Positions 1 through 12,200 of a stretch of 64,000 nt of DNA are shown here, piece by piece. Both the position numbers and the translations under genes were made by a program. The notes under the pieces are model-generated. The model saw only the letters and a list, made by a program, of their open reading frames with translations. It did not search any database and was not told the DNA's origin. Location of the stretch: NCBI GenBank assembly GCA_002723085.1, contig PBNK01000036.1, positions 38,613-102,612 of the forward strand, given 5' to 3'. Each line of letters starts with the position of its first letter. Within the stretch, counting starts at the first letter, position 1. The DNA is from Crocinitomicaceae bacterium (GTDB taxonomy: Bacteria; Bacteroidota; Bacteroidia; Flavobacteriales_D; Parvicellaceae).

Positions 1-1789
1 CAGAGAATTTTTCTGATTGAAAATTATATACAGTTTCACCAAGAATATTCACAACAGTTATTCCAATAGCACCTGCTTCTTCTAAATCTACAAGAACATT
101 TGAAATACCATTTGTTGGATTCGGGTAAGCATTAATGTTAAACGAAGAAGAAACTAAATCATTAATTCCAACAGCAGTTGAAGTAAGGTTCCCTTTACCA
201 GCATTAAGGATTTCTCCCGTTGCTCCATTTACTAACATACCTACTACATGCATTTTTCCCATGTTGTATGTAGAATTTCTTGGAAAAGTATAAGTGTGGG
301 TTTCAGAATCTCCATCAGTTACAGATCCAGGAAGTGACCCAGAAACACCATTAATTTCGTTCCCGCCTAAAGCAACTGCAACATGGTCGTGATAATAAGG
401 ATTCACCGTTTGTGGACCTGCAGCAAAATCATAATTTGGCATTGAACCACCATTAGGCATAGCCATAGGACCAGCACTATTTCCACTGTAGTAGTTAGCT
501 TGACCAGCTCCCACAACACTATCTTCTAATAATACTGCAGCTAATCTATAATCACCCGAAAGAGCTCCAACAAAATTAGCAGTAATATCTACAGTAATTG
601 TATTAGCATCATATGTTCCACTTGCAGTAACTGATGCAGGCGCAATATTAGATTTTCTAGCGTTGTACATAGCAGAAAAATTTGATGGGTCACCATCAAT
701 AACACGATCAACTCCTCCACCAGGATATCCACCAGGAATATAATTTCCAATGTTTCCGTCATAGGCAGAAACTGCCATTCCATCACCATTGTGAACAGCA
801 ATCCCAATAAAGTCATCAGGGTTCGAAATAGCCATTTCAGCTAAAGCAACTCCTCCTCTAGGACACCATCCACACCATTCTCCAGTTTTTTCTTCACCAA
901 CTACAACTCTTGGAACTACAGAAGAAACAGCAGAAATGCTTGTGCTTAACATATCATTACTAGCATCAGCATCACCAGTTGCAGTTACAGTAACATCTAT
1001 ATTATATGTTTGCCCTCCAGTGGTGTTTAGAGGAGTACCATGAGTAAAGTCATAAGTGTCTCCATAATTCATGTTCACAGAAAATGTTTCAGAATTAGCA
1101 CCTGAACCATCATTCCATGAGATATCAATTGAAGTAATATTATTTGCACTATTACTAGTTACTGTACCTGTAATGCTAGTTGCTCCTGCAGCAACAGTTG
1201 GTGCAACAGTAAGAGCGGTCATTTCCATGTCAACAGCAGCAGGTTGAGATATAACTACATCATCAACCATTAAACCAGAACCCCAGTCATTATTGTCGTG
1301 ATATGTCCAAACAATATTAATAGTTTGTCCAGCATAACTTGAAATGTCAAATGATGCATTTGTCCATACATGAGCTCCCCCTGTATTTGTAGGAGATAAA
1401 ACAATCAATTGAGTATTTGTTGCCCCTCCATCGGTAGAAATCCCTACTTCTGCAGTTTCTCCATAATATTGTCCTAAAATGTATTCAAAACTAAGTACAT
1501 AACTCCCAGAAGATAGAACTATAGAGTTAGAAATTAATTCTTCGTTTGCTTTATCGCAGTTACAATCATCATCGTTTGTTCCAACATATTGTGTGTGCGC
1601 AGGAAAATCAAAATATGCACTAGTCATATCAGTAGACGTTTTGTACCCACCATCAGTGGCAACAGTTACCTGTGACCACCCTGAAGGAAGAGCTGGAACG
1701 GTAACTCCTTCAAAGTCCTCAGAGTAAAATTGTGCGCTAAGTCCAAAAGAGAAACTTACAGCAGCAATTGAAAGTAAAATTTTTTTCAT
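1..1789 (-). CDS. secreted Omp28-related protein with choice-of-anchor J domain and T9SS sorting domain (partial, C-terminus off window)
   Basis: The minus-strand frame opens with ATG at 1789 and stays open to the window edge, so only the C-terminal end is missing. The N-terminus is a signal peptide (MKKILLSIAAVSFSFGLSAQ). It is followed by a MAM-like/choice-of-anchor J region (FYSEDFEG...LPSGW) and a stretch resembling a CARDB/Ig-like domain. Next comes an Omp28-type thioredoxin-like region with the hallmark GEWCGWCPRG at about nt 855-890, and last the beginning of a type A sorting domain (INAYPNPTNG). The protein is inferred to be exported by Sec and then displayed or released by type IX secretion. 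The CGWC pair could be redox-active, but substrate and function are unknown. A -7-like box lies about 29 nt upstream of the ATG. Family assignment is good; biological role is not established. Confidence 0.85.
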   Translation of the reverse strand, partial: MKKILLSIAAVSFSFGLSAQFYSEDFEGVTVPALPSGWSQVTVATDGGYKTSTDMTSAYFDFPAHTQYVGTNDDDCNCDKANEELISNSIVLSSGSYVLSFEYILGQYYGETAEVGISTDGGATNTQLIVLSPTNTGGAHVWTNASFDISSYAGQTINIVWTYHDNNDWGSGLMVDDVVISQPAAVDMEMTALTVAPTVAAGATSITGTVTSNSANNITSIDISWNDGSGANSETFSVNMNYGDTYDFTHGTPLNTTGGQTYNIDVTVTATGDADASNDMLSTSISAVSSVVPRVVVGEEKTGEWCGWCPRGGVALAEMAISNPDDFIGIAVHNGDGMAVSAYDGNIGNYIPGGYPGGGVDRVIDGDPSNFSAMYNARKSNIAPASVTASGTYDANTITVDITANFVGALSGDYRLAAVLLEDSVVGAGQANYYSGNSAGPMAMPNGGSMPNYDFAAGPQTVNPYYHDHVAVALGGNEINGVSGSLPGSVTDGDSETHTYTFPRNSTYNMGKMHVVGMLVNGATGEILNAGKGNLTSTAVGINDLVSSSFNINAYPNPTNGISNVLVDLEEAGAIGITVVNILGETVYNFQSEKFS

Positions 1790-1817
1790 AATAATTTTTG
1801 TTAAATAATTTGTTCCC

Positions 1818-1825
1818 CAAAGTTA
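1818..1825 (-). promoter_or_regulatory. -7 promoter box for the Omp28-like gene
   Basis: Read on the minus strand this is TAACTTTG, a full match to the Bacteroidota -7 consensus TAnnTTTG, 28 nt before the ATG at 1789. The -33 position has TTT instead of TTG, so the call rests mainly on the -7 box. Confidence 0.45.
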
Positions 1826-1924
1826 ATCGATAAATTAATTAATAAAAATTTTTATTTAAATCTTAAGTATTAATACGTCTATCATATTCAAATGGCAATG
1901 TGTAATTACATCATATTAATTCAT

Positions 1925-1932
1925 TATATTTG
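1925..1932 (+). promoter_or_regulatory. -7 promoter box for the 1953 secreted-protein gene
   Basis: TATATTTG matches the Bacteroidota -7 consensus TAnnTTTG exactly and lies 20 nt before the ATG at 1953, in the divergent spacer 1790-1952. No clear -33 TTG is seen at the usual spacing. Confidence 0.45.
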
Positions 1933-1952
1933 CAAAAACAAACCATTCATTC

Positions 1953-2654
1953 ATGAAAAATATTTTATTAATATCAGCGTTATTTATTTCACAAATTAAT
2001 TGGGGACAAGTAGATATTCATTGGGATGATAACCCTGGAATGAATTATAATGGGCAAACTTTGAACATTGATAACGATATGAATTCATTGTACGTTCCTA
2101 TGCATTGTGTAAATACTTCTGGAGTTAACCTTGATATTGTTTTTAGAAGAGTTATATTAAGTTCTACTGCAACTTTTTCTGATCAATTTTGTGACAACAA
2201 TTTTTGTTTCCCTTGTACAGGTAATGACTGGACAGCTCCTCAATCAACCAATGTTGCACCTGGTGATTCAACAATAATGAAACCTCAATTTTATTTTTCT
2301 TCTAGTGGACAAGCATCTTTAAGATATTATATAGTAAATAATTTATCTTCTTCAATTATTGATTCTGTAGATGTAACTATTAATTGTACGGTTGGATTAG
2401 ATGAAAACCAACAAAATAATATAATCGAATACCCAAACCCAGTTAAAGACATATTAAATGTGAAAATAGTTAACTCTGAATCATCTGAAATGAGTTTTAA
2501 ACTTTATAGAATTACAGGTGAGGAAGTGTTTTCATCGGCTTTAATTAATGGTGAAAATAAGTTAAATTTGGAAAGCTTATCTAATGGAGTGTATTTCTAC
2601 ACCATTTTTTCAGAAAAAAATATTATCAAAACAAAAAAACTAATAATTAGGTAA
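1953..2654 (+). CDS. secreted protein of unknown function with T9SS type A sorting domain
   Basis: This 233-residue protein starts with a signal peptide (MKNILLISALFISQINWGQ). A beta-rich domain of about 130 residues with several cysteines (CDNNFCFPC) follows. It ends with a typical type IX sorting domain: YPNPVKDILNV, then SNGVYFYTI and a basic end (KTKKLIIR). The C-terminal signal predicts export through the type IX system, whose SprA and sortase genes are also in this window. The middle domain is not one I can name. The gene is divergent from the Omp28-like gene, and its last 8 bases overlap the end of the convergent sirtuin gene. The secreted nature is well supported; the function is unknown. 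Confidence 0.85.
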   Translation: MKNILLISALFISQINWGQVDIHWDDNPGMNYNGQTLNIDNDMNSLYVPMHCVNTSGVNLDIVFRRVILSSTATFSDQFCDNNFCFPCTGNDWTAPQSTNVAPGDSTIMKPQFYFSSSGQASLRYYIVNNLSSSIIDSVDVTINCTVGLDENQQNNIIEYPNPVKDILNVKIVNSESSEMSFKLYRITGEEVFSSALINGENKLNLESLSNGVYFYTIFSEKNIIKTKKLIIR

Positions 2655-3318
2655 TTAAATTTATCAATTCATTTATCCCATTAGAACCAGTTTTTTTAAT
2701 TTGTATAATATCTTCAGGAACACTTATTTCGTTAGGATCTATAATATATCTTGAACAGCTTGCTTTTGTGGCGTGAATTAAACCTGCTGCTGGATATACC
2801 TGTAAAGAAGTCCCAATAATTACAAATATATCAGCTATTGAAACAATATTAAATGCGTCATCCATTTTTGGCACACTTTCTCCAAACCAAACAACATGAG
2901 GTCGTAATTGATATCCTTCAGGGCACATATCATTTTCATTCATTGTAGCATGATTTATTGGATATGTTTTATTTGTTCCTGTACTTCTAGATTTCATAAT
3001 TTCACCATGTAGGTGAACAATTTTTGTTGATCCTGCTCTTTCATGAAGATCGTCTATGTTCTGTGTAACAATGGTAACATCAAAGTTTTTTTCAAGGGAA
3101 GCTATTTTAATATGCGCATCATTGGGCTTGGCTTCAATACAATTTTTCCTTCTCAAGTTATAAAACTCAGTAACCTTTTTTGGGTTTTTCAACCAGGCAT
3201 CATATGTAGCTACTTCCTCAATAGGGTATTGATCCCAAAGCCCACCATTATCTCTGAAAGTAGATAACCCACTTTCAGCACTTATTCCTGCTCCAGAAAA
3301 TATTACCAGTTTTTTCAT
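2647..3318 (-). CDS. cobB: NAD-dependent protein deacylase, sirtuin family (class III-like)
   Basis: This 223-residue sirtuin uses NAD+ to remove acyl groups from lysines. Visible motifs are the NAD-binding GAGISAESGLSTFRD (residues 9-23), TQNIDDLHERAG (about 85-96), the catalytic HLHGE (His104), and GTSLQVYPAAGL. Tyr53 and Arg56 form the Y-x-x-R pair (FYNLRRK) that in CobB and SIRT5 binds succinyl or malonyl groups. Desuccinylase/demalonylase activity is therefore more likely than pure deacetylation. The four zinc-binding cysteines of standard sirtuins are absent from the region after HLHGE, as I recall for other Bacteroidota members. It stands alone, divergent from the malic enzyme gene (90 bp spacer), and overlaps the 1953 gene tail to tail by 8 bp. 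Confidence 0.92.
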   Translation of the reverse strand: MKKLVIFSGAGISAESGLSTFRDNGGLWDQYPIEEVATYDAWLKNPKKVTEFYNLRRKNCIEAKPNDAHIKIASLEKNFDVTIVTQNIDDLHERAGSTKIVHLHGEIMKSRSTGTNKTYPINHATMNENDMCPEGYQLRPHVVWFGESVPKMDDAFNIVSIADIFVIIGTSLQVYPAAGLIHATKASCSRYIIDPNEISVPEDIIQIKKTGSNGINELINLIT

Positions 3319-3408
3319 TAACTAATTGACTAAGTAATGTGTAATAAAAATAATTATTAATCTCTAATTTGTTTGTAGATCATTAATTTAGCAAATCATA
3401 TTTAAATT

Positions 3409-5679
3409 ATGGCAAAAAAATCACTCAAAAAAGAAGCTTTAGAATATCATAGTTCTGGTAGAAAAGGTAAAATTGAAGTAGTACCAACTAAACCCTACAG
3501 TTCTCAAAGAGATTTATCTTTAGCGTATTCACCTGGTGTTGCAGAACCCTGCTTGGAAATTAGCGAAAATAATGATGATGTTTATAAATATACTGCAAAG
3601 GGAAATCTTGTTGCTGTTATTTCAAATGGCACAGCAGTTTTAGGTTTAGGTGATATTGGAGCTGATGCATCTAAACCTGTTATGGAAGGCAAAGGTTTAT
3701 TGTTTAAAATTTTCTCAGATATTGATGTTTTTGATATTGAAATTAATGAAACGGATATTGACAAGTTTGTAGAAACAGTTAAAGCTATTTCTCCAACTTT
3801 TGGAGGAATTAATTTGGAAGACATTAAGGCTCCTGAAGCTTTTGAAATAGAAGAAAGACTAAAAAATGAATTAGATATTCCTGTAATGCATGATGATCAG
3901 CATGGAACTGCTATAATTTCTTCAGCAGCTCTACTAAATGCGCTTGAGTTAGCAAATAAAGATATCAATAAAGTTAAAGTGGTTGTTAGTGGAGCAGGGG
4001 CATCTGCTCAATCTTGTGTTAAGCTGTATATTTCTCTTGGAGTAAACAAAAAAAATATATTTATGTTTGATTCTAAAGGATTAATTCATGAAAGCAGGAA
4101 AGATTTAGATAAAACAAAAAAATATTTTCAGCAAACGAGTGAAAATGTTGACTTAATTGGAGCTATGCAAGGTGCAGATGTCTTTCTTGGTCTTTCAAAA
4201 GGGGATCTTCTCGACAAGGAAATGATAAAGAATATGGCTTTAAACCCAATAGTTTTTGCTTTAGCAAATCCGGACCCTGAAATAGATTACAATTTAGCTA
4301 TAGGCGTAAGAGATGATTTAATTATGGCTACAGGTCGGTCTGATCATCCTAATCAAGTTAATAATGTTTTGGGATTCCCCTATATTTTTAGAGGGGCACT
4401 GGATGTAAGAGCAACCACGATTAATGAAGAAATGAAATTAGCTGCTGTAAGAGCAATTGCCGAACTTGCAAAAGAGCCAGTTCCAGATGTTGTTAACGAG
4501 GCTTATGACGCAAAAAGCATTTCCTTTGGGCCAACTCAAATTATTCCTAAACCATTAGATCCAAGGCTGATTTATTGGGTTGCTCCTGCAGTAGCTAAAG
4601 CAGCTATAGAATCTGGAGTGGCAAAAGAGCCAATTACAAATTGGAAGTCCTATGAATTACAATTAAAGAAAAGACTCGGATTAGATAATAAATTAATTAG
4701 AAACCTAACTTCAAAAGCGAAAAGAAGTCCTAAAAAAGTAGTTTTTGCTGAGGCGGATCATTACAAAATATTGAAGGCAGCTTTAATGGCAAAAGATGAG
4801 GGAATTGCAGAACCAATTTTATTGGGTAAAAAACAAAGAATAGAAGAAATAATAGAAGAATATAATCTTGATTTAGCAGATTCAATTATTATAGATCCAA
4901 GATCAGATGAACAAATTAAAAAAAGAGATGAATTTGCAGAAATCCTTTATTCAAAAAGGAAAAGACGTGGTCTCACTTTGTATGAGTGCAAAAAAATGAT
5001 GAGAGAGAGAAATTATTTTGCTTCAGCAATGGTTGAAACTGGAGCAGCTGATGTTATGATTTCAGGAATTTCTAGAAATTACAGAGATTCTATTAGGCCA
5101 GCACTTCAGGTAATAGGAGTTGAAGACGGAATAAATAAAATAGCAGGAATGTATATTTTAATAACTAAAGAGGGGCCAATATTTTTTGCAGATACAACTG
5201 TAAATATTAATCCATCAGTTGAAGAATTAGTTGATATTACATTATTGGTGGCTAAAACAGTTAAACAATATAAAATTGAACCCAATATTGCTTTGCTTAG
5301 TTATTCTAACTTTGGATCCAACGAAGGAGAAGATGCTTTAAAAATGAGAGAAGTGGCGAAAGTTATGCATGAAAAATACCCTGAAATAACAGTTGATGGT
5401 GAAATTCAGGCAAATTTTGCTGTAAATAAAGATTTAGTGTCAGATTTTTTCCCTTTTTCACCATTGGCAAATAAAGGGGCTAATACCTTAATTTTCCCAA
5501 ATTTAAGTGCTGGAAATATCGCCTATAAGCTAGTTAAGGAAATGAGTCAATCCGAAGCAATAGGGCCAATTTTATTAGGAATGAAAAAACCAGTTCATGT
5601 TCTTCAAATAGGTTCATCAGTTAGGGAAATTTTAAATATGATAACAATTGGAGTAGTGGATGTTCAAAATAGAAAGTAA
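3409..5679 (+). CDS. maeB: NADP-dependent malic enzyme with C-terminal phosphotransacetylase-like domain
   Basis: At 756 residues this is the full-length two-domain MaeB type. It converts malate to pyruvate and CO2 while reducing NADP+. The malic enzyme half (about 1-430) carries YSPGVAEPC, the metal/substrate motif MHDDQHGTA, and the dinucleotide-binding [13 protein letters not shown]. The second half (about 435-756) is the phosphate acetyltransferase-like domain ([23 protein letters not shown]), which in relatives is regulatory (acetyl-CoA) rather than catalytic. The ATG start gives a typical [11 protein letters not shown] beginning. ruvA follows only 5 bases after the stop, so the two are likely co-transcribed. 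The order maeB-ruvA-sprA-gcvH is one I recall as conserved in flavobacteria. Confidence 0.95.
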   Translation: MAKKSLKKEALEYHSSGRKGKIEVVPTKPYSSQRDLSLAYSPGVAEPCLEISENNDDVYKYTAKGNLVAVISNGTAVLGLGDIGADASKPVMEGKGLLFKIFSDIDVFDIEINETDIDKFVETVKAISPTFGGINLEDIKAPEAFEIEERLKNELDIPVMHDDQHGTAIISSAALLNALELANKDINKVKVVVSGAGASAQSCVKLYISLGVNKKNIFMFDSKGLIHESRKDLDKTKKYFQQTSENVDLIGAMQGADVFLGLSKGDLLDKEMIKNMALNPIVFALANPDPEIDYNLAIGVRDDLIMATGRSDHPNQVNNVLGFPYIFRGALDVRATTINEEMKLAAVRAIAELAKEPVPDVVNEAYDAKSISFGPTQIIPKPLDPRLIYWVAPAVAKAAIESGVAKEPITNWKSYELQLKKRLGLDNKLIRNLTSKAKRSPKKVVFAEADHYKILKAALMAKDEGIAEPILLGKKQRIEEIIEEYNLDLADSIIIDPRSDEQIKKRDEFAEILYSKRKRRGLTLYECKKMMRERNYFASAMVETGAADVMISGISRNYRDSIRPALQVIGVEDGINKIAGMYILITKEGPIFFADTTVNINPSVEELVDITLLVAKTVKQYKIEPNIALLSYSNFGSNEGEDALKMREVAKVMHEKYPEITVDGEIQANFAVNKDLVSDFFPFSPLANKGANTLIFPNLSAGNIAYKLVKEMSQSEAIGPILLGMKKPVHVLQIGSSVREILNMITIGVVDVQNRK

Positions 5680-5684
5680 ACAAT

Positions 5685-6266
5685 ATGATAGCACACATTG
5701 ATGGAATATTAGAGACAAAAATGCCAACTTATGTTGTTTTAGATGTAAATGGCATAGGGTATCAATTATTTATATCCTTAAATACTTTTGAGGAGATGCC
5801 TTCAAAAGGAAGAATTAGGCTTTTTACTCAGTTAATTATTAGAGAAGATGCTCATATTCTTTATGGGTTTTCTAGTCTTGAGGAAAAATCTATGTTTAAA
5901 GAATTGATTAATGTTTCAGGAGTTGGGGCTAGTACAGCTCTTATGATATTATCATCAATGAAGCCTATTGATGTTGTAAATGCTGTTGACAACAGCAATG
6001 TTGAAGCTTTTAAAAGCATAAAAGGAATAGGTCTAAAGTCAGCCCAAAGAATTATTGTTGATTTAAAAGGAAAATTAGATCAGATTGATGGAAATACAAA
6101 AAAACTTCTTGATATAGACAATACCTTGAAGAAAGAAGCGTTATCTGCTGTAACTGTTTTGGGTATTGATAAGAAAAAAGCTGAAAAAACTATTGATGAG
6201 CTTCTAAAAGAAGGCAATATTAACTCTGTTGAAGAGTTAATCAAAAGAACTTTAAAGGCAGTTTAA
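5685..6266 (+). CDS. ruvA: Holliday junction branch migration complex subunit RuvA
   Basis: RuvA (193 residues, normal length) binds four-way DNA junctions as a tetramer and loads the RuvB helicase for branch migration in recombinational repair. The N-terminal OB-fold domain begins MIAHIDGILETKMPTYVVLD. The central helix-hairpin-helix pair includes LINVSGVGASTALMIL and IKGIGLKSAQRIIVDLKGKL. The small C-terminal RuvB-binding domain (about 145-193, ALSAVTVLGIDKKKAEKTI) is intact. The gene sits 5 bp after maeB and 12 bp before sprA. No ruvB or ruvC is in the window. Confidence 0.97.
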   Translation: MIAHIDGILETKMPTYVVLDVNGIGYQLFISLNTFEEMPSKGRIRLFTQLIIREDAHILYGFSSLEEKSMFKELINVSGVGASTALMILSSMKPIDVVNAVDNSNVEAFKSIKGIGLKSAQRIIVDLKGKLDQIDGNTKKLLDIDNTLKKEALSAVTVLGIDKKKAEKTIDELLKEGNINSVEELIKRTLKAV

Positions 6267-6278
6267 TTAATCAAGATT

Positions 6279-9200
6279 TTGTTTAAAATCAACAAAAATA
6301 TTTATTTAGTCTTTTTTGTATTTGGACTTACCACAATTTCTAAAAGTTCATTAGCAAGCTTTGATATAAAAGAATATTCTGCAGTATTAGATTCACCAGA
6401 AGTTAATCTTATTTATCCTATTTCAGATCCATTAGATCCTACTAATTTTACTCAAGGGTTGATTGATTTTCAATTGCCTTTAAATATAACGAATAGCATA
6501 CAATATGATCCTCTTACAAATCAATATATTTTTAATTCATTATTGGGGGATTCAATGACTTTTAGAAATCCTAGCACTATGTCATTAGAGGATTATCTTA
6601 ATCAGGAAACTGAAAACGCTATGTCAGATTTTTGGAAACAAAAATTAAATGAACAATCGGATTATAAGTTTGACAATGAAGAAGATGCCCCAGAAATTAA
6701 ATTGCCTGATACTAAACCTCTTTTTGGTAGTGATTTTGTTGAGATAAGACCCCAAGGTTCAGCAGAATTAAGTTTTGGATTAAACTCTTCTAGAACTGAC
6801 AATCCTGTACTCCCTGAAAAACAAAGAAGAATTACCACGTTTGATTTTGATCAAAAAATTCAAATGAATTTAACAGGTAAAATAGGAGACTTAATGGATA
6901 TAGGATTTAACTATAATACTGAAGCAACTTTTGATTTTGAAAATCAATTAAAATTGAATTACTCTGGTGAAGAAGATGATATTGTGCAAAAATTAGAGGC
7001 TGGTAATGTATCTCTTCCATTAAATAGTTCTCTCATTACTGGAAGCCAAAGTTTGTTTGGGGTTAAATCAGAATTAAAATTTGGTAGAGTTACAGCTACA
7101 ACTGTTTTGTCACAGCAAAAAGGGCAGAAAAAAGAAATTGAGGTTGCGGGTGGTGCTCAAGTGAATGAATTTGAAATTAGTGCTGATAATTATGAAGAAA
7201 ATAGACATTTCTTTTTGAGTTTTTATGCACGAAATAATTATGATAAATCAATGGAAACATTGCCCATTATAACTTCTGGAGTACAAATACAAAGAATCGA
7301 AGTATGGGTAACTAATAGGACAAATAATTTTACTAATACAAGGAATGTATTAGGTTTTACTGATTTAGGAGAGCCTTCAAGTAATAATATTGAAAATCAA
7401 TTGTGGGCAGTTTCAGGTGCTTCAGTACCAGATAATGTTCACAATACCCTTTACAACACAATTAAAACCAACAGTAGTGTTAGAAACTATGTAAATGCAA
7501 GTAATGAATTAACAGGTCCTAATTACAATATGGTACAAAGTGTAGAATTTGAAAAGTTAGAAAATGCAAGGTTGCTTAACTCAAATGAATTTACTTATAA
7601 TGCTGTTTTGGGTTACATTTCTTTAAATCAAGCCCTTAATAATGATGAGGTTTTAGCTGTTGCTTATCAGTACACTTATAATGGGAAAACTTATCAGGTA
7701 GGAGAGTTATCTACAGATGGTATTGCAGGACAAGAAGCTTTGTATTTGAAATTGTTAAAATCAACGGTCAGAAATCCTAAAGTAAAACTTTGGGATTTAA
7801 TGATGAAAAACGTGTATTCATTGGGAGCATATCAAGTTGACCCTTTAAATTTTAGGCTTGATATATGGTACAATAACCCTTCAAGTTCCATTGATATAAA
7901 TTATATTCCAAAAACTGGAGTTGACAATAAATTATTAATTCAGTTATTGGATTTAGATAGGTTGAATCAACAAATGGCTACATATGCAGACGGATTGTTT
8001 GATTTTGTTCCAGTGACAGCTAACCAGGGAAAAATACCTAATGGTGGGACCATTAATCCTAGAAATGGAAGACTTTATTTTACAACAATAGAACCATTTG
8101 GAAAAACTCTTGACCAAAAGCTTTCAGCAGAAGGGATATCATCATCAATTAGAAAAACAGTTGTTTTTCAAGAGTTATATGATAGTACTAAAACAGCAGC
8201 TCAACAAATTCCAGAATTAAATAGGTTTAAAATAAAAGGAACATATCAATCATCTGCTAGTTCTGATATTTCACTAAACTCTATGAATATTCCTCAGGGT
8301 TCTGTGGTGGTCACAGCAGGTGGTCAAATATTAACTGAAGGTGTTCAATATACTGTTGACTACAATTTAGGAAGAGTTAAGATTTTAGATGAGGGAATTT
8401 TGAGTTCAGGAACTCCAATAAAAATTTCTCTTGAAAGCAACTCATTGTTTAGCGTTCAGTTAAAATCTTTAATGGGAACTCATCTTGACTATAAAATAAG
8501 TAAAAATGCTAATGTAGGAGCAACTTTAATGAGGCTAACTGAAAAGCCATTAACACAGAAAGTAAATATTGGTGATGAAGCAATTCAAAACACTATGTTA
8601 GGTGTTGATGGGGCCTATAAAACAGAAATTCCTCTTATTACAAGATTGGTGGATATGCTTCCATTTATTGAGACTAAAGAAAAATCTATGATTAACTTTT
8701 CGGGTGAAGTAGCTGCATTAATACCTGGTCATAATAGTGCAATTAGTGTCCCTGGAGAAAATGGAACATCTTATATCGATGATTTTGAAGGTTCTCAAAG
8801 TACAATCGATATAAGAACATTTAACAATTGGGTACTAGCATCTGTCCCACAAGGGCAACCCGATTTATTTCCTGAAGCATCTCTTTATAATGATGTTAAT
8901 TATGGTAAAAACAGAGCTAAATTATCTTGGTATGTAGTTGACCCTTTATTTCATAATAATAATTTTGGTTTAACACCATCTCACATAAATGGCAATGATA
9001 TTATTCAACATAACCATAACATGAGACAGGTTTTAGTAGACGAAGTATTCCCTGGGACAAACCTTAGTACGGGACAACTGACAAATGTTCCTGTTTTTGA
9101 TATTTCATATTTTCCTTCTGAAAGAGGACCTTATAATTATGATGTTAATACTTCTTTTTACAGTGATGGAGTTGATCCATCTAATGGAAATCTTCTTTCT

Positions 9201-12200
9201 CCAGAAAATAGATGGGGAGGGATAATGAGAACATTAACTACTAATGACTTTGAAGCAGCTAATATTGAATTTATACAGTTTTGGATGATGGATCCTTTTA
9301 GCGAAGGTTCAATGAATGCGTTAGGAGAGCCAGCAACAAATGAAGATTCTCAAAATAGCACTGGAGGAGCATTGTATTTTAATTTAGGAAATATTTCTGA
9401 AGATATTTTAAGAGATGGAAGAAAAGCTTTTGAAAATGGATTGCCAGCAAATGGAGATTATTCAAATGCTGATATAGATTCAACATCTTGGGGATACGTC
9501 CCTACGACACAAGTTATTGTAAATGCTTTTGACAATAATTTATCCTCAAGAATTAATCAGGATGTTGGATTTGATGGAATGTCAGATGAATTGGAAAGAC
9601 AGTTTTTTAGCGATTTCATTAGTCAGGCTCAAACAGTTATTTCTGATCCTGTTGCTTTGGGGAAAGTTATTTCTGACCCTTCTACTGATAATTACAATTA
9701 TTTTAGAGATGATGATTATGATTCTCAAGAGATTGATATTATTGGCAGATACAAGAACTACAATAATCCAGATGGAAACTCTCCTACATCTGAAATGTCT
9801 GATACAATTAATTCACAAGGATTTCCTACATCAGCATCCACATTGCCAAATGTGGAAGACATTAATCAGGACAATAATTTGAATGAAACAGAAAGTTATT
9901 TTCAATATAAAATAGAACTTAAGCCTCAAAACATGATTATTGGTAAAAATTACATTACCGATAGAATATTGTCTACACATGAAAAATCTGGCAAACAAGT
10001 TTATTGGTATCAATTTAGAGTTCCTTTAAGAGAGTTTTCAAAACAAGTAAATGGGATTCAAGACTTTAGGGCTATCCGTTTTATAAGAATGTTTATGAAA
10101 GGCTGGAATCAAGATGTAACGCTAAGGTTTGCAAGACTAGAGTTGGTTAGAGGGGAATGGAGAGCTTATTTAGGCTCATTATTAACTAACGGAGAGTATT
10201 TACAACAAGAAGAGACAAACACTACATTTAATATAAGTGCTGTAAATACCGATCAAAACAGCAATCGGGAGCCAATTCATTATGATTTACCTGATGGGAT
10301 TCGTCAAGAAACAAATGCTCAAACTGCCAATTTTGCTTTAATGAATGAACAAAGTATGGTGATGGATATTTGTGGGCTTCAAGATGGTGATGCAAGAGCA
10401 GCATATAGAAATATAAATTTAGACATTAGAAACTATAATAAAATCAAAATGTTTGTTCATGGCGAGTCAAATTCAGCTATAGATCAGGTATATGACGATG
10501 ATGTTACTGTTTTTGTTCGCTTGGGGACTGATTTTGTTTCTAATTATTATGAATATGAAATGCCTTTAAAAATTTCTCCTTGGCATGTTCATACATCTTC
10601 ATCTATTTGGCCTGATGAAAATAAAATGGTTATTGATTTAAACCAACTTAAACAAGTTAAAATGAATAGAAATAGTTCAGGATTTTCTATTTTAGAAAGG
10701 TTCACTCAACAAGATTTAGAAAACCCTTCATCAAACATTTCTGTAATTGGGAATCCAAATTTACAAGGTCTTAGAACTATAATGATTGGTGTCAGGAATC
10801 CAAAAAGTGATGATGTGGACAATCAGTGGCAACCTGATGATGGACTAGAAAAATGTGTTGAAGTTTGGGTAAATGAATTAAGATTAAGTGACTTTAATGA
10901 AAGTGGGGGTTGGGCAGCCATTGGAAGGCTGAATGCGAACTTAGCTGATTTTGCAGATCTTTCATTGGCGGGCAATTACTCAACTCCAGGTTTTGGAAGT
11001 ATTGACAAGAAAGTTGGAGAAAGACAGCAAGAATTTATATATGGTTTTGATGCCTCAAGTACAGTTAAATTAGATAAGTTTTTTGGGGAAAATTCAGGAA
11101 TTAATTTACCTATGTATGTTGGGTATTCTAAAAACGTAATCAAACCGCTTTATGACCCACTTAATCCAGATCTTATTTTTGAGTCAGGAGTTCAAGAGAC
11201 TCCTAGCGATTGGTCAAATCGACTTCGAGATGGCTTAGACTTAACTGAGAGAAAATCCATTAATTTCACCAATATTACCATTAATAAGACATCAAAAAAA
11301 ACCAAAAAACCTGACCCTGGTTCAAGAAAGTCTAAAACAGAAATCAATGATGAAGAAACAACTAAACCAAGAGAAACTAAATTGCCAAAATCTAAAGGGA
11401 AAGCACTAAAAATGCCTTGGGACATTTCAAACTTTAGTTTAACATATTCATTCAATGAGTTTTTTCACAGAGATATAAACACAAGACAGGATTTACAAAG
11501 AAACTATCTAGGGAACATTAATTATACCTATAATAGTGGGGTAAAGCCTTTTGAGCCATTTAAGAAAAATAAATTTTTAAGAAAATCTAAATGGTTAAAA
11601 CCAATATCAGATTTTAATGTTTTTTTATTGCCCAAACAAATTGCAGTAAGATCAAATATTAATAGAACTTATAACATCTTTTCTACAAGATATAATTTTC
11701 CTGGAGGTGAAAACATGGAGGTGCCACAATATAGCAAGCAATTCAATTGGGACCGCCTATATGATTTTAAATATGACATTACTAAAGCATTAAAATTTGA
11801 TTTAAAAGCCACTAATAGAGCATTTTTAAATGAAACACCCGGTAAAGTTGATTATGGGATTTTTGGTTACAACCGAGAAACTGCTCAGGATTCAATAATG
11901 TCAAGTTTTAGAAGTTTTGGAGAAACCATGAGTTATAATCATGTTGGAAATGTAACTTTTCAATGGCCATTTAAAAAGTTTCCATTAACAAACTGGATAT
12001 CTTTGACCACTAGATATTCTGGTAACTTTGATTGGACAAGAGCTCCCTTGGCTTTAACTAATGATACATTAAATGTTGGAAACATAATTCAGAATTCAAG
12101 AGTCGTTTCTTGGAGCGGAAAGTTAAACTTCATTACATTATATAATAAGGTCCCATATTTAAAGAAAATAAATAAGAAATATGGTAGAAGCAGCATTTCT

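Noticed and set aside
11192..11455. Open frame antisense to sprA
   Set aside because: It lies fully within sprA and mirrors a lysine-rich low-complexity loop. There is no separate coding evidence. The same applies to other antisense frames in metH, dsbD and the sortase gene.
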